33,622 bases of DNA from Hydrogenophaga sp. (GCF_022844385.1 NZ_JALHLX010000028.1:1-33622), one strand, 5' to 3'; positions 16,286-24,664 are shown, counted from the stretch's first letter. The notes: generated by a model not told the origin, from the letters alone. Numbers and translations are program-made.

Positions 16286-18112
16286 TCAGGCTTGGAGCAG
16301 CGAAGCTTGTGCAAACGCATGCGCCAGGAAGGCGCGCAGCCGCACCGGGCGCACAGGCTTGACCATCGCCGCCAGGCCGAAGTCGCGCGCGCTCTCCAGT
16401 TGGTCACTGCCGGCGTCACCCGTGACGATCAGTGCGGGCAACATCTCGTCGTCGAGTGCCTGTCGCAGTTCATGCACGGCATCGATCCCGCTTGCACCAT
16501 CGGCCAGGCGAAGGTCGACCACGAGTGCCTCGGCGCGAAAGCCATCGCGCACGATCTGCAAGCTGGAGGGAGCGTTCGTTGCCGATTGAACGTCGCAACC
16601 CCAGGAGCGCAGCAGGCCAACCAGCGCAGCGCGGGAGTCGGCGTCGTCTTCCACCACCAACACCCGGCGTGCAGGGAATGAAGACTCCGTCACAGGCAGC
16701 GGATGGGAAGTGGTGATGGGCGGCGTTGAAGCGGGTGCCAGGGGCAACATGAGCGAGAACGTGCTGCCGCGCCCCAGCTCCGACTCCACCGACACGCCCA
16801 GGCCCAGCAGATCGCTCAGGCGCTTGACGGTGGCGAGTCCCAACCCCAGGCCCAGCCTGCGGTCACGCGCCGGATTGCCCACCTGGTAGAACTCGTCGAA
16901 GATGCGGGGGAGGTCGCTGCTCGCCATGCCGATGCCGGTGTCCTCAACGCGCACTTGCACCGAATGCTCACCAGCGACGGCATGCACACGGACCTGGCCC
17001 TGCGTCGTGTAGCGGATGGCGTTGAACAGCAAGTTGGACAGCACGCGCGACAGCAGGGCGCGGTCGCTGCGAACCACCAGCGCAGGCACGTCGTTGACCA
17101 TCTGCAACCCCTTGGCACGTGCCAGCGGCTCGTATGGCCGACTGCATTCGCGCACGAGCTCCTGAAGAGAAAAAACCGACCACTGTGGCGCCAGGTTGCC
17201 CACGTCGAGGCGGGTGATCTCCAGCAGGTCATCGATCACCAACGCCATGCCGTCGACACATTCGCCGATGTGCCGGGCGACCTCGTCGACGTCCACCTCT
17301 TTCGGTCGGTCGATCAGTGTCTGCGACAGCAGGCCCATGGCGTGCAGCGGTTGGCGCAGGTCGTGGTTGGCCGCGGCAAAGAAGCGTGTGCGTGCCGCGC
17401 TGGCTTGCTCGGCGGCATTGCGCGCGGCCTCGCTGCGTTGGTTCTCATGCTGCAGTTCTGTGATGAGTTCCTCGTTGCGCTCGCGCTGCGTCTGGAGTTC
17501 GCGCAACACGCGAGACTGGTTGCGGCCGCTGGCCAGGGCATACACACCGATCAGGAACACCAGCAGCACCATGAGGGCCAGGTAGGTGTCGGCAAGCAGC
17601 AGGTCGCGCAGGATGAGCGGGCCGAGCACCAGCAACACGTGCGCCACGAGAACGCGGGGAAAACCGGGCAGCCGCACCGATCCTCCCATGGCAATGGCCA
17701 CCAGCGTCATGTGCAGGATCGACTCGGCTTGTGCCGTGCCCGGGGAGAGCAGCACAAAAGGCAGCATGCCCCACTGCGCAGCGTGCACGAGGGTGCTCGC
17801 CAGCCAGCCGCGCACCCAGGCGCGCGAGGGTGACATCGGCCGGCCGCGAGGCAGCAGGGAGAGCGGTGCCACCAGGCGGGAGAACACATGAAAGAGTGCC
17901 GCCACCAGGCGGGCGAGACTCACGGCGCAAAAGGCACCGAACCACCAGTCAAGCGAGTGTCCTGCCTGGGTCTCCATGAACTGCACGTAGCAGATCAGGG
18001 CCCCCAACATGCTGAGCAGCCATGCCACCGGGGTGGTGCGGATGAGGTGCTCTATCTGCTCGATCTCGAGCGCGGTGGCCTCGGCGCCATGGGGCTTTGA
18101 CCGTGCGGGCAT
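16286..18112 (-). CDS. membrane hybrid sensor histidine kinase with receiver domain
   Basis: 608 residues. About five to six hydrophobic helices occupy roughly residues 28-200, forming a membrane sensor region without a large periplasmic loop. A coiled coil then leads to the DHp domain with H250 in ANHDLRQPLHAMG, a motif of RpfC/hybrid-type kinases. The HATPase domain has NLLFNAIRYT, DTGIGM and LGLGLATV. A C-terminal receiver (about 485-605) carries the phospho-acceptor D533 in VVDLRLADG. It starts at the base after the stop codon of the NarL-type regulator (TGA-ATG), so the two are translationally coupled and almost certainly a pair. The ATG lacks a good ribosome site of its own, consistent with coupling. 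The attached receiver may act as a phosphate sink or as a regulator of the transfer. Confidence 0.93.
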   Translation of the reverse strand: MPARSKPHGAEATALEIEQIEHLIRTTPVAWLLSMLGALICYVQFMETQAGHSLDWWFGAFCAVSLARLVAALFHVFSRLVAPLSLLPRGRPMSPSRAWVRGWLASTLVHAAQWGMLPFVLLSPGTAQAESILHMTLVAIAMGGSVRLPGFPRVLVAHVLLVLGPLILRDLLLADTYLALMVLLVFLIGVYALASGRNQSRVLRELQTQRERNEELITELQHENQRSEAARNAAEQASAARTRFFAAANHDLRQPLHAMGLLSQTLIDRPKEVDVDEVARHIGECVDGMALVIDDLLEITRLDVGNLAPQWSVFSLQELVRECSRPYEPLARAKGLQMVNDVPALVVRSDRALLSRVLSNLLFNAIRYTTQGQVRVHAVAGEHSVQVRVEDTGIGMASSDLPRIFDEFYQVGNPARDRRLGLGLGLATVKRLSDLLGLGVSVESELGRGSTFSLMLPLAPASTPPITTSHPLPVTESSFPARRVLVVEDDADSRAALVGLLRSWGCDVQSATNAPSSLQIVRDGFRAEALVVDLRLADGASGIDAVHELRQALDDEMLPALIVTGDAGSDQLESARDFGLAAMVKPVRPVRLRAFLAHAFAQASLLQA

Positions 18113-18709
18113 TCAGGAGAGCCCCGCCTCGCGCGCGCGCACCAGCAGGTGGGTTCGGTTGCGCGCGCCCAGCGCCCCGAGCAACGCCGTGACATGGAGC
18201 TTCACCGTGCGTTCGGCAATGCCCAGTTCCTGGGAAATCTGCTTGTTTTGCTGGCCCCGTGCGATCAGGCTCAGCACCTCCAGTTGGCGCGCGGTCGGGC
18301 CTGCCCTTGGCTCCACAGGCTCTGCGGTGTGGTCGAACCACTCGCCACCGCGCACCACCCGGTCGAGCGCATTGAGGATGTGCGTGATCGGCAGTGATTT
18401 GCCCACGAAGCCCGAAGCGCCAGCCGCACGCGCCTGCGCCTGCAACCCTGCGTCCTCCTGGCCGGAGATCAGCACCCGGGCCACCAACGGGTGCCGCGCG
18501 CCAAATCGACGCAGACCCTCCAGCCCGTCGTCACCCGCCAGGCGGTAGTCAATCAGCACCAGGTCCAGTTCGGGCCAGCGCCAGGCGGTCTCCAGCGCGG
18601 TCTCCAGGCTCAGCACTGCACGGGCCTGCACGCCCTCGCGCGCGTGGGTCAGTGCGTGCACAAAGCCAACGCCGAACATGGGGTGGTCGTCGACGAGGAG
18701 CAGGTTCAT
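18113..18709 (-). CDS. NarL/LuxR-family response regulator
   Basis: 198 residues. The receiver domain has the acidic pair D7-D8, phospho-acceptor D54 (LVLIDYRL) and the conserved Lys in GFVGKSLP. The C-terminal LuxR-type HTH (about 138-195) contains LTARQLEVL-like PTARQLEVLSLIARG, NKQISQELGIAERTVKLHV and the terminal NRTHLL. It should bind DNA as a dimer when phosphorylated. It is the first gene of a two-gene unit with the hybrid kinase. The gap to the upstream LysR gene is 103 bp and holds a hairpin, so its promoter probably lies there. Confidence 0.93.
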   Translation of the reverse strand: MNLLLVDDHPMFGVGFVHALTHAREGVQARAVLSLETALETAWRWPELDLVLIDYRLAGDDGLEGLRRFGARHPLVARVLISGQEDAGLQAQARAAGASGFVGKSLPITHILNALDRVVRGGEWFDHTAEPVEPRAGPTARQLEVLSLIARGQQNKQISQELGIAERTVKLHVTALLGALGARNRTHLLVRAREAGLS

Positions 18710-18775
18710 AGGCAGCGCTTGCGCGACTCAGTTCCGATGCGCCGTATTTTGTGCCCGGTCAAAGAATCCGCCTAA

Positions 18776-18791
18776 CTGCCCCAAAGGGCAG
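18776..18791. terminator. hairpin between LysR gene and response regulator
   Basis: CTGCCC-CAAA-GGGCAG, a perfect 6-bp stem about 20 bp after the LysR stop. The minus strand after it is only modestly T-rich (GGATTCTTT further on), so this is a weak candidate. Confidence 0.35.
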
Positions 18792-18812
18792 GTCGGACCC
18801 TGAACTTCAGCG

Positions 18813-19685
18813 TCAGGCCAGGCCTTGCGCCAACGCCTCGAACACCACCCGGATGCGCCGGGAGGTGCGCAATTCACGATGGCTGACCAGCCAGATGGGG
18901 AAGTGCACCCGGGGAACATCGTCGAGCACCCGCACCACGCCCGGCGTTTCACGCGCGATCTCGTCCATCATGGCGCCAATGCCCATGCCCTGGCGCACCA
19001 GCGACCAGCTCGCCACCGAGTGCTCTGCGTAGCAGCTGAAATTGGCCTCGCTCAACGGCAGCCCGTGCTGGCGCAGGTAGGAAAGATACTGACCGGACCG
19101 ATCCGCGCCCACAAAGGCGAGATGCGCCGCATCGTCGGCGTTGCGCGGATGACCGTGGATGCGAACCCAGTCTTCAGACGCATAGAAGCTGGCGGAGGCT
19201 TCGCGGATCAGGCGGGCGATCAGGTCGGGTTGCTCAGGCTTGACATGACGGATGGCGATGTCCGCCTCCCGGCGCAGCAGATCGCTCAGTGCATTGGAGG
19301 CAATCACCTCGATGGCGATGCCCGGTTCCTGCTCGCGCAGCCGGCGCACCATCGGGGGCAACAAGTGGGCGGCCACTGCGTCGGTGGCCGAGACGGACAC
19401 CACCCCGCCCACCGCCTGCGAACGACCGGTGGCCGCCAGGCTCAGCGCTTCGGCGGCGGCGCCCATCGCGCGTGCGTGTTCCAGCAGTTCGAGTCCGGTC
19501 GGGGTGAGCGACATGGACTTGCCCACGCGCTCAAACAGGGTCACGCCCATCTGCCGTTCGATGGCCGCCACCTGGCGACTCAGGGTCGGCTGGGTCAGGC
19601 CGAGCTTGCGGGCGGCGGCCGACAGCGAGCCGGTGTCGGCCGTTTCAAGAAAGGCCTTGAGCTGGTTCCAGTCGAGTTGATTCAT
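18813..19685 (-). CDS. LysR-family transcriptional regulator
   Basis: 290 residues from the ATG at 19685 (MNQLDWNQLKAFL); an ATG 12 bp upstream (MRFC) is an alternative. The winged HTH is in residues 4-62 (TADTGSLSAAARKLGLTQPTLSRQ, then LFERVGKSMSLTPTG). The substrate-binding region covers about 90-285 in the usual two-lobe form (DLLRREADIAIRH, the hinge region, SVASWSLVRQGMGIG). It is divergent from a methyltransferase gene, the classic LysR arrangement in which the regulator controls its neighbour. The 102-bp intergenic region has an 18-bp palindrome. The effector is unknown. Confidence 0.92.
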   Translation of the reverse strand: MNQLDWNQLKAFLETADTGSLSAAARKLGLTQPTLSRQVAAIERQMGVTLFERVGKSMSLTPTGLELLEHARAMGAAAEALSLAATGRSQAVGGVVSVSATDAVAAHLLPPMVRRLREQEPGIAIEVIASNALSDLLRREADIAIRHVKPEQPDLIARLIREASASFYASEDWVRIHGHPRNADDAAHLAFVGADRSGQYLSYLRQHGLPLSEANFSCYAEHSVASWSLVRQGMGIGAMMDEIARETPGVVRVLDDVPRVHFPIWLVSHRELRTSRRIRVVFEALAQGLA

Positions 19686-19713
19686 ACAAAAACGCATATC
19701 CCCGCTGCAAATA

Positions 19714-19731
19714 ATCGCAATTCCCTGCGAT
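19714..19731. promoter_or_regulatory. 18-bp palindrome in LysR/methyltransferase intergenic region
   Basis: ATCGCA-N6-TGCGAT with perfect arms, 29 bp from the LysR start. A second inverted repeat, CGCAT-N7-ATGCG, follows at 19736-19752. Two neighbouring symmetric sites are what a LysR tetramer (recognition and activation sites) would need. The arms do not fit a strict T-N11-A core. Confidence 0.6.
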
Positions 19732-19787
19732 GCAACGCATGGATAGTATGCGGACGACCGATCACACACCCTCAATCTTTCGCACCC

Positions 19788-20486
19788 ATGGCCCTGCACA
19801 CCACTGCTCACTCCGCGCCCGCCCCGTCGTCTGCGCAGGCCCGCACCGCCCCCAACCCCAAGGCGGTTTTCTGGGACCGCATTGCACGCAAGTACGCATC
19901 GGACCCGATTGCCGACATGGCGGGTTACGAAGCCACGCTGCGGCGCGTGCGGACCTGGCTGTCCGTCGATCAGGATGTGCTGGAAATCGGCTGCGGCACG
20001 GGCACCACCGCCCTGCAGCTGGCGCCGTCGACCCGCAGCCTGCTGGCCACCGATTTCTCCGCCGACATGATTGCCATCGCCCGGGACAAGCTGGCGCATC
20101 GGCCGGTGCGTGGCTTGAGCTTCGCTCTCGCTGATGCGGATACCCCGGCCTTTGCACACGGCGCGTACCACGCCGTGCTGGCGTTCAACCTGCTGCACCT
20201 GGTGAGCGATCTGGATCACACGCTGTCGCTTGCGATACAGGCACTGAAGCCGGGCGGCTTGTTGGTCACCAAGACGCCCTGCGTCGGGGAAATGAATCCC
20301 TTGATCCCCCACCTGGCGTTGCCACTCATGCGCGCCATGGGCAAGGCACCGCATGTTCTTTGCTTCAAGGGCGACGATCTGCAGTCGGCCATCACCCGGC
20401 AGGGCATGGCGCTGGTTTCGGTCGAGCGACATGGAACCCGGGGCAAGGACATCAGGGCCTTCATCGTTGCCCGCAAGCCCTTGTGA
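19788..20486 (+). CDS. class I SAM-dependent methyltransferase
   Basis: 232 residues from the ATG at 19788. No strong ribosome site precedes it; the frame is open upstream but overlaps the LysR gene. Motif I VLEIGCGTGTTA (about 64-75), motif II region LLATDFSADMIAIARDKL, motif III LSFALADADTPAF and the post-motif LKPGGLLVTKTP mark a Rossmann-fold methyltransferase of the ubiquinone/menaquinone-biosynthesis or phospholipid-methyltransferase type. The C-terminal part contains a possible hydrophobic patch (PLIPHLALPLMRAMG). The substrate cannot be assigned. It is divergent from a LysR regulator that probably controls it. Confidence 0.87.
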   Translation: MALHTTAHSAPAPSSAQARTAPNPKAVFWDRIARKYASDPIADMAGYEATLRRVRTWLSVDQDVLEIGCGTGTTALQLAPSTRSLLATDFSADMIAIARDKLAHRPVRGLSFALADADTPAFAHGAYHAVLAFNLLHLVSDLDHTLSLAIQALKPGGLLVTKTPCVGEMNPLIPHLALPLMRAMGKAPHVLCFKGDDLQSAITRQGMALVSVERHGTRGKDIRAFIVARKPL

Positions 20487-20583
20487 AACGTCAGCACCCA
20501 GACGGGCTGAGGCCGACGCTGCCTGCCGACGGCGGAGACAACTGTTTGTGCCGGGCAGGACGGGTGGTGTAAGGTCCCGCTCC

Positions 20584-21795
20584 ATGAGCGACACCGACCC
20601 CACCCAGCCCGCCAGAACCCTGTTTTTTGAAGGCAACGCCCTCTTCGAAGCCGGTCGCCTCGAAGAGGCTGCTGCGTGTTACCAGGCCGCGCTGGCCCTG
20701 GTGCCCGGGCGGCCCTCCCTCCTGGCCAACCTGGGCGTGACCCAGTGCCGGTTGCGGCAATGGCCGCAGGCCGTGGCCACGCTCACGCAGGCCACCCAGG
20801 CCGACCCCACCCACCGCGATGCCTGGGTTGCGCTCGGTCTGTCGCAGGAGGCGCTGTCCCGATGGAGCGAGGCGGCGCATGCCTTGCAAACCGGTATCCA
20901 GCTGGGCGCCGTCACCGGCCAGCTCTGGCTGTCGCTGGCCATGTGCCGCATGCGCCTGCAACAGCCCATGGAGGCGCTGCACGCGCTCGACCAGGCGGTG
21001 GCGGTGGAGCCCACCCTGGCCGAAGCCTGGAGCCAGCGCGGCAGCCTGATGCGCGACACCGGGCGCTACGCCGAAGCCGCGCGCTCTTACGAGCAGGCGC
21101 TGGCGAACGGCGGTGACGAAACCCTCAACCGCTTTTATTTGTCGTCGGTGCAGGGCGGTGCCGCGCCGGCCCATCCACCGTCGCTGTATGTGGAGGCGCT
21201 GTTCGACGAATACGCCGATGAGTTCCAGACCCACCTGGTCGAGCAACTGAACTACCAGGCGCACACCACCCTGCTGGCGCCGTTGCGCGCCAGCGGCCAG
21301 CGCTTCGAGCGTGTGCTCGACCTGGGCTGCGGCACCGGCCTGTGTGGCCGCCTGATCCAGGCGCAGGCCGGTTCGGTTGAGGGTGTCGACCTGTCTTCCG
21401 CCATGGTGTCGCAGGCGAAGGCCAGTGGCGCCTACCGGCGCGTGGTGCACGGCGATCTGCTGGCGTTCTTGCGCGAGAGCACCGAGCCGGTGGATCTCGT
21501 GATGGCAGCCGACGTGTTCATCTACGTGGGCGCGCTCGACGCGGTGTTCGAGGCGGTGCGCTCTCGCCTGCAGCCGGGTGCGTGTTTTGCGTTTTCGGTG
21601 GAACTCGCCAGCGACGGCAGCGAACTCAAACTCCTGCCCAGCCTGCGCTACGCGCACTCACCCGCCTACATCGACCGCCTCGCCACGCTCAACGGCTTTC
21701 GCGTGCGCCAGAGCTGGCAGGCCCCGCTGCGCGAAGACCAGAAAAAGCCGGTGATGGGTCTGTATGTGCTGCTGGAGCCGGTGGCCAGCGCCTGA
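20584..21795 (+). CDS. TPR-methyltransferase fusion protein
   Basis: 403 residues from the ATG at 20584 (MSDTDPTQPARTLFF). Residues about 10-185 form five TPR units (NALFEAGRLEEAAACYQAAL, then LANLGVTQCRLRQWPQAVATL, and so on to GRYAEAARSYEQALANG). A short linker with SLYVEALFDEYADEFQTHL leads to a class I SAM methyltransferase: motif I VLDLGCGTGLCG, a motif II segment GVDLSSAMV, and DLVMAADVFIYVG. This layout is known in bacterial 'tetratricopeptide repeat methyltransferase' proteins, where the TPR part probably docks a protein substrate. It is 97 bp after another methyltransferase and convergent with a nuclease-fold gene with only 3 bp between the stops. Confidence 0.88.
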   Translation: MSDTDPTQPARTLFFEGNALFEAGRLEEAAACYQAALALVPGRPSLLANLGVTQCRLRQWPQAVATLTQATQADPTHRDAWVALGLSQEALSRWSEAAHALQTGIQLGAVTGQLWLSLAMCRMRLQQPMEALHALDQAVAVEPTLAEAWSQRGSLMRDTGRYAEAARSYEQALANGGDETLNRFYLSSVQGGAAPAHPPSLYVEALFDEYADEFQTHLVEQLNYQAHTTLLAPLRASGQRFERVLDLGCGTGLCGRLIQAQAGSVEGVDLSSAMVSQAKASGAYRRVVHGDLLAFLRESTEPVDLVMAADVFIYVGALDAVFEAVRSRLQPGACFAFSVELASDGSELKLLPSLRYAHSPAYIDRLATLNGFRVRQSWQAPLREDQKKPVMGLYVLLEPVASA

Positions 21796-21798
21796 GAT

Positions 21799-22833
21799 TC
21801 AAACCACCTTCGCCGGGCTGTACCTGAACGTCGCCCGGATGATCCCGTGGTCGCCAGTGCCCAGGGTCTTGTGGTCCTCGAAGTTCAGGTGGTCGTTGTT
21901 GATCACCAGGCCGTCGAACATCCAGAGCCGCTTCTTGCTGTTGTCGTAGAACTCCTGGCTCACCAGGATGTGGTCCAGCGACTCACGGATGTCCTGGTGC
22001 ACATGGGTGTAGTACACGTCGCGGGTGTCGCGGTATTCCTGCAGGGTCTGTGCGGTGTAGAGCGATGTGTCGCCACCGCCCTTGCTCTCGCCCACCAGAT
22101 ACCGCGGCTGCTCTGTGAGGATGTTGGCGGTGTTGCTGTGCTGGCCGTCGTTGATGTCGCCCAGCACGATCACCGGGGTGTCGTTGCCCTTCATCTGTTC
22201 GGACAACAGAAACCGCAGCGCCGTGGCCTCGGCCGTGCGCCGGATGGTGGAGATGGCCGCGCCCAGGCCGGTGGCGTGTTTGCTGTAGAGCACCTTGTCG
22301 GCCTTGAACCACTTCTCGTTGAAGACCTGGGTCGGCCCTTTGGACTTGAAGTGGCACACGTACACATGCACCTCGGGGCCGGGTTTGCGCGGCTGGATGG
22401 TGAAGTGCAGCACCGCCCGGGAGTAGCCCTTGATGTTCACGCCGATGCTGGGCGTTTGTGGGTCGTCGCCGGTGGAGCGCAGCACAAAGCCGGGTGGGAA
22501 CTTCGTGATCCACTCGGGCTGACCCGTGAGCAAACCTTTGCGCACGAGGGCACCGCAGTCGATGCGTTTGCCGTTGGAGTTGGGTGGTGCCAGCAGGTCG
22601 TAGTTGTCGGCCACACCGGCGGAGGTGAGCGCGCGCTGCACCGACACCACGTTCCACATTTCCTGCAGCCCGAACACGTCAGCGTCCAGCGACTGGAGCT
22701 GGTGCGCAGTCCAGCCGATCTTGCGGTCGTACTGGGCCTGGGTCCAGCCGGTTTTGTCCGTGTACATCGGCAGGCCGGGTTCGTTCAGGTTGTACAGGTT
22801 GAACGAGCCGATGCTGAGTTGCTTGAGATTCAT
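21799..22833 (-). CDS. endonuclease/exonuclease/phosphatase family protein
   Basis: 344 residues; GGAGGACTCGCC precedes the ATG. The DNase I-like fold is marked by SFNLYNL, the metal-binding Glu in FGLQEMW (about residue 58), the CHFKSKG segment, LGDINDG with its catalytic Asp and Asn, SLDHILVS and the final GDHGI. There is no signal peptide, so it is probably cytosolic. The family acts on nucleic acids, inositol phosphates or phospholipids, so the substrate is open. Close relatives are annotated as hypothetical nucleases. Confidence 0.87.
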   Translation of the reverse strand: MNLKQLSIGSFNLYNLNEPGLPMYTDKTGWTQAQYDRKIGWTAHQLQSLDADVFGLQEMWNVVSVQRALTSAGVADNYDLLAPPNSNGKRIDCGALVRKGLLTGQPEWITKFPPGFVLRSTGDDPQTPSIGVNIKGYSRAVLHFTIQPRKPGPEVHVYVCHFKSKGPTQVFNEKWFKADKVLYSKHATGLGAAISTIRRTAEATALRFLLSEQMKGNDTPVIVLGDINDGQHSNTANILTEQPRYLVGESKGGGDTSLYTAQTLQEYRDTRDVYYTHVHQDIRESLDHILVSQEFYDNSKKRLWMFDGLVINNDHLNFEDHKTLGTGDHGIIRATFRYSPAKVV

Positions 22834-22920
22834 GGCGAGTCCTCCGCAAGATGGTGACCACCACTGTGCACCCGCCGCGTGACAACGCCACCCCCCGGAT
22901 GGGGGAAGGCGCCAGGCGGT

Positions 22921-23199
22921 TCAGGCGTTGCGCCGCGCCACCCAGTAGGCCGCGCCCTCGGCGCCGTAGCGCTCGGCGTGCGGCACATGCGCGTCCAGCT
23001 CGAAGCTGTCACCTGCCCGCAGGTGGCGCGTGTGCTCGCCCACCGTGAGCCACATCTCGCCGCGTGCCACCAGCGCGTTGGCGGCAAAAGGATGGGAGTG
23101 GGTGTCGAGCACGGTGAGGGGTGCCCATTCGCGCTCCAGCACCTCATCGAATCCCTCGGTGAGGCGTTGCTGGCGGAAGGCTTCAAAGGTGGTGTTCAT
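22921..23199 (-). CDS. small cupin-domain protein
   Basis: 92 residues from the ATG at 23199 (GGAGAATCCCC upstream). Cupin motif 1 is LDTHSHPFAANALVARGEMWL with two histidines and Glu; motif 2 is RAGDSFELDAHVPHAE with a His near its end. These can bind one metal. It is a single-domain cupin with no signal peptide. The neighbouring DCC-COQ7 gene lies 58 bp upstream on the same strand and may be in one transcript. Function is unknown. Confidence 0.83.
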   Translation of the reverse strand: MNTTFEAFRQQRLTEGFDEVLEREWAPLTVLDTHSHPFAANALVARGEMWLTVGEHTRHLRAGDSFELDAHVPHAERYGAEGAAYWVARRNA

Positions 23200-23257
23200 G
23201 GGCGGGGATTCTCCGCAAGGGGTGACGCGGGTCAAGTCCGTTGGCGACGCCGCCGGG

Positions 23258-24163
23258 TCAGACCAGCCGCGCGAGCCTGACCGCCATGGCCGAGCCGCTG
23301 CCCACCAGCGCGCACCAGGCTCGCAGCAATACCCCGGGCGGCTGGGTCTGCAGGGCCAGCGCCTCGTCGCGGTGGGCCACCTCGTCGGCCTGGCATTCGA
23401 CCAGCAAGGCGCGCAGAGCATCCACACCGGGACGTCCTTCGATGCGGTCGATCTGTTGCTGGTAGTGGTGGTCCACAAAGGTTTCCACCGACGCGATGGT
23501 GGCGTGCACCGCGCGCGGGCCCACCAGCGCGGGCAGGGCGCCGGTGAGGAAACCCGCCACCCGCCAGGCCGGCAGCAGCCAGCTGCGCCGTGCCCAGGGC
23601 AGCACCTCGCACACGCGCCGCAGGTGGTCTTCTTCGGTGGCACCGTGGCGCTGCGCAAAGGCCTTGAGTTGGGCATCGCGCGTCACCAGCGCGATGCCGC
23701 GGTAGATCCACACGGCACCGGTTTCACCCGCGTGGTCCGATCGCAGCTCGGCCAGCATGTCGTCGGGCACGGCGGGTGCGTCCAGCCCGCGCGCCACGCG
23801 CTGCATGACCGGGCGCACGCGCAGGAAACCCACGTAGGCGCGCTCCATCAGCCAGGCCGCCCCCGGCACGCGGCCCAGAAAGGCGAGCCAGCGCCAGCCC
23901 GGCAGGCGCGCCCACAGCGCCAGAAAGGCCTCGGCGCCGCTGAGCAGGCTGCCGTCTTCACGCTGCACATGAAAGCGGGCCATCAACGTGCTGCGTTCGT
24001 CGGGCAGTGCGGTGCCGGGCGCGCTCACGTCGACCCAGCGCACCGGCTCGCGCGCCGCCAGGCCCTGGTAGACGGCGATCTCGCGGCGGCACAGCGGGCA
24101 ATCACCGTCGTACAGCACGGTCATGCAGCTCTGGGCGGGGGTGGTGTTGGTCATGCCGGTCAT
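23258..24163 (-). CDS. fusion of DCC thiol-oxidoreductase (DUF393) and COQ7-like di-iron hydroxylase
   Basis: 301 residues from the ATG at 24163; the ATG at 24154 is an alternative, both with weak ribosome sites. Residues about 15-125 are a DCC/DUF393 domain: TVLYDGDCPLCRREI has the CPLC pair (C22, C25). Residues about 135-301 resemble COQ7/UbiF-type demethoxyubiquinone hydroxylases: SDHAGETGAVWIYRG (E147), EEDHLRRV, SVETFVDHHYQQQ and ADEVAHRDEA supply the expected Glu and His ligands of a carboxylate-bridged di-iron centre. COQ7 hydroxylates a quinone ring. A thiol-disulfide domain attached to it could supply or gate electrons, which is inference. It is divergent from the DGPF operon across 117 bp. 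Confidence 0.88.
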   Translation of the reverse strand: MTGMTNTTPAQSCMTVLYDGDCPLCRREIAVYQGLAAREPVRWVDVSAPGTALPDERSTLMARFHVQREDGSLLSGAEAFLALWARLPGWRWLAFLGRVPGAAWLMERAYVGFLRVRPVMQRVARGLDAPAVPDDMLAELRSDHAGETGAVWIYRGIALVTRDAQLKAFAQRHGATEEDHLRRVCEVLPWARRSWLLPAWRVAGFLTGALPALVGPRAVHATIASVETFVDHHYQQQIDRIEGRPGVDALRALLVECQADEVAHRDEALALQTQPPGVLLRAWCALVGSGSAMAVRLARLV

Positions 24164-24280
24164 CGTATCGGCGCTGGCGCGGTGCTGCAGCGCCGTGCGC
24201 CAAGACCCCAATGAAGGTGTCAAAGAAACCCTGTGCTGTGTAGGATGTTCGGCCTGCTGCCAACCCCGTCTGGAGACCCC

Positions 24281-24634
24281 ATGTCCTACATGCTGTTGAT
24301 CATCGAACCCACCACGCAGCGCGCCACCCGCACCGAAGCCGAAGGCCGCGAGCTGTATGGCCGCATGCAGCGTTTTGGTGAAAGCCTGCAAGCGCAGGGC
24401 AAGCTGAGGGCTTCCGAATCGCTGGCTTCCCAGACCAGCGCGGTGCGCGTGTCCACCACCGCCGGGCGGGCGACCGTGGTGGATGGCCCGTTTGCCGAGG
24501 CCAAGGAAATGGTGGGCGGCTTTTTTTTGCTCGATTGCGCCAGCCTCGATGAGGCCGTGGCCATTGCCCACGAATGCCCGGCAGCCGAGTGGGCCACGGT
24601 GGAGGTGCGGGCCCTGGCGCCCTGTTACGAATGA
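24281..24634 (+). CDS. YciI-like DGPF-domain protein
   Basis: 117 residues from the ATG at 24281 (TGGAGACCCC upstream). Ferredoxin-like YCII fold; the DGPF signature is in VVDGPFAEAKEMVGGFFLLD (residues about 66-85). DGPF proteins are the best-known companions of ECF42 sigma factors and contain no enzyme motif that gives a reaction. First gene of the operon ending in the sigma factor. A candidate promoter upstream has TGTCAA at 24218-24223 with TAGG 17 bp further on. Confidence 0.86.
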   Translation: MSYMLLIIEPTTQRATRTEAEGRELYGRMQRFGESLQAQGKLRASESLASQTSAVRVSTTAGRATVVDGPFAEAKEMVGGFFLLDCASLDEAVAIAHECPAAEWATVEVRALAPCYE

Positions 24635-24637
24635 GCG

Positions 24638-24664
24638 TGTCGAAAACGCCGCTGCTGCTTCGTC
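24638..24664 (+). promoter_or_regulatory. candidate ECF42 promoter
   Basis: TGTCGA at 24638-24643, a 17-bp spacer, and CGTC at 24661-24664. This fits the -35/-10 signature I remember for ECF42 sigma factors (TGTCGA and CG[A/T]C). It lies 47 bp before the second DGPF gene, in the 77-bp gap between the two. The first DGPF gene has a weaker TGTCAA element at the same spacing. Confidence 0.6.

Noticed and set aside
16240-18791. Similar CTGCCCCAA blocks before the lipoprotein gene and before the response regulator as a shared regulator site
   Set aside because: The match is short and sits in unrelated hairpins; likely chance.
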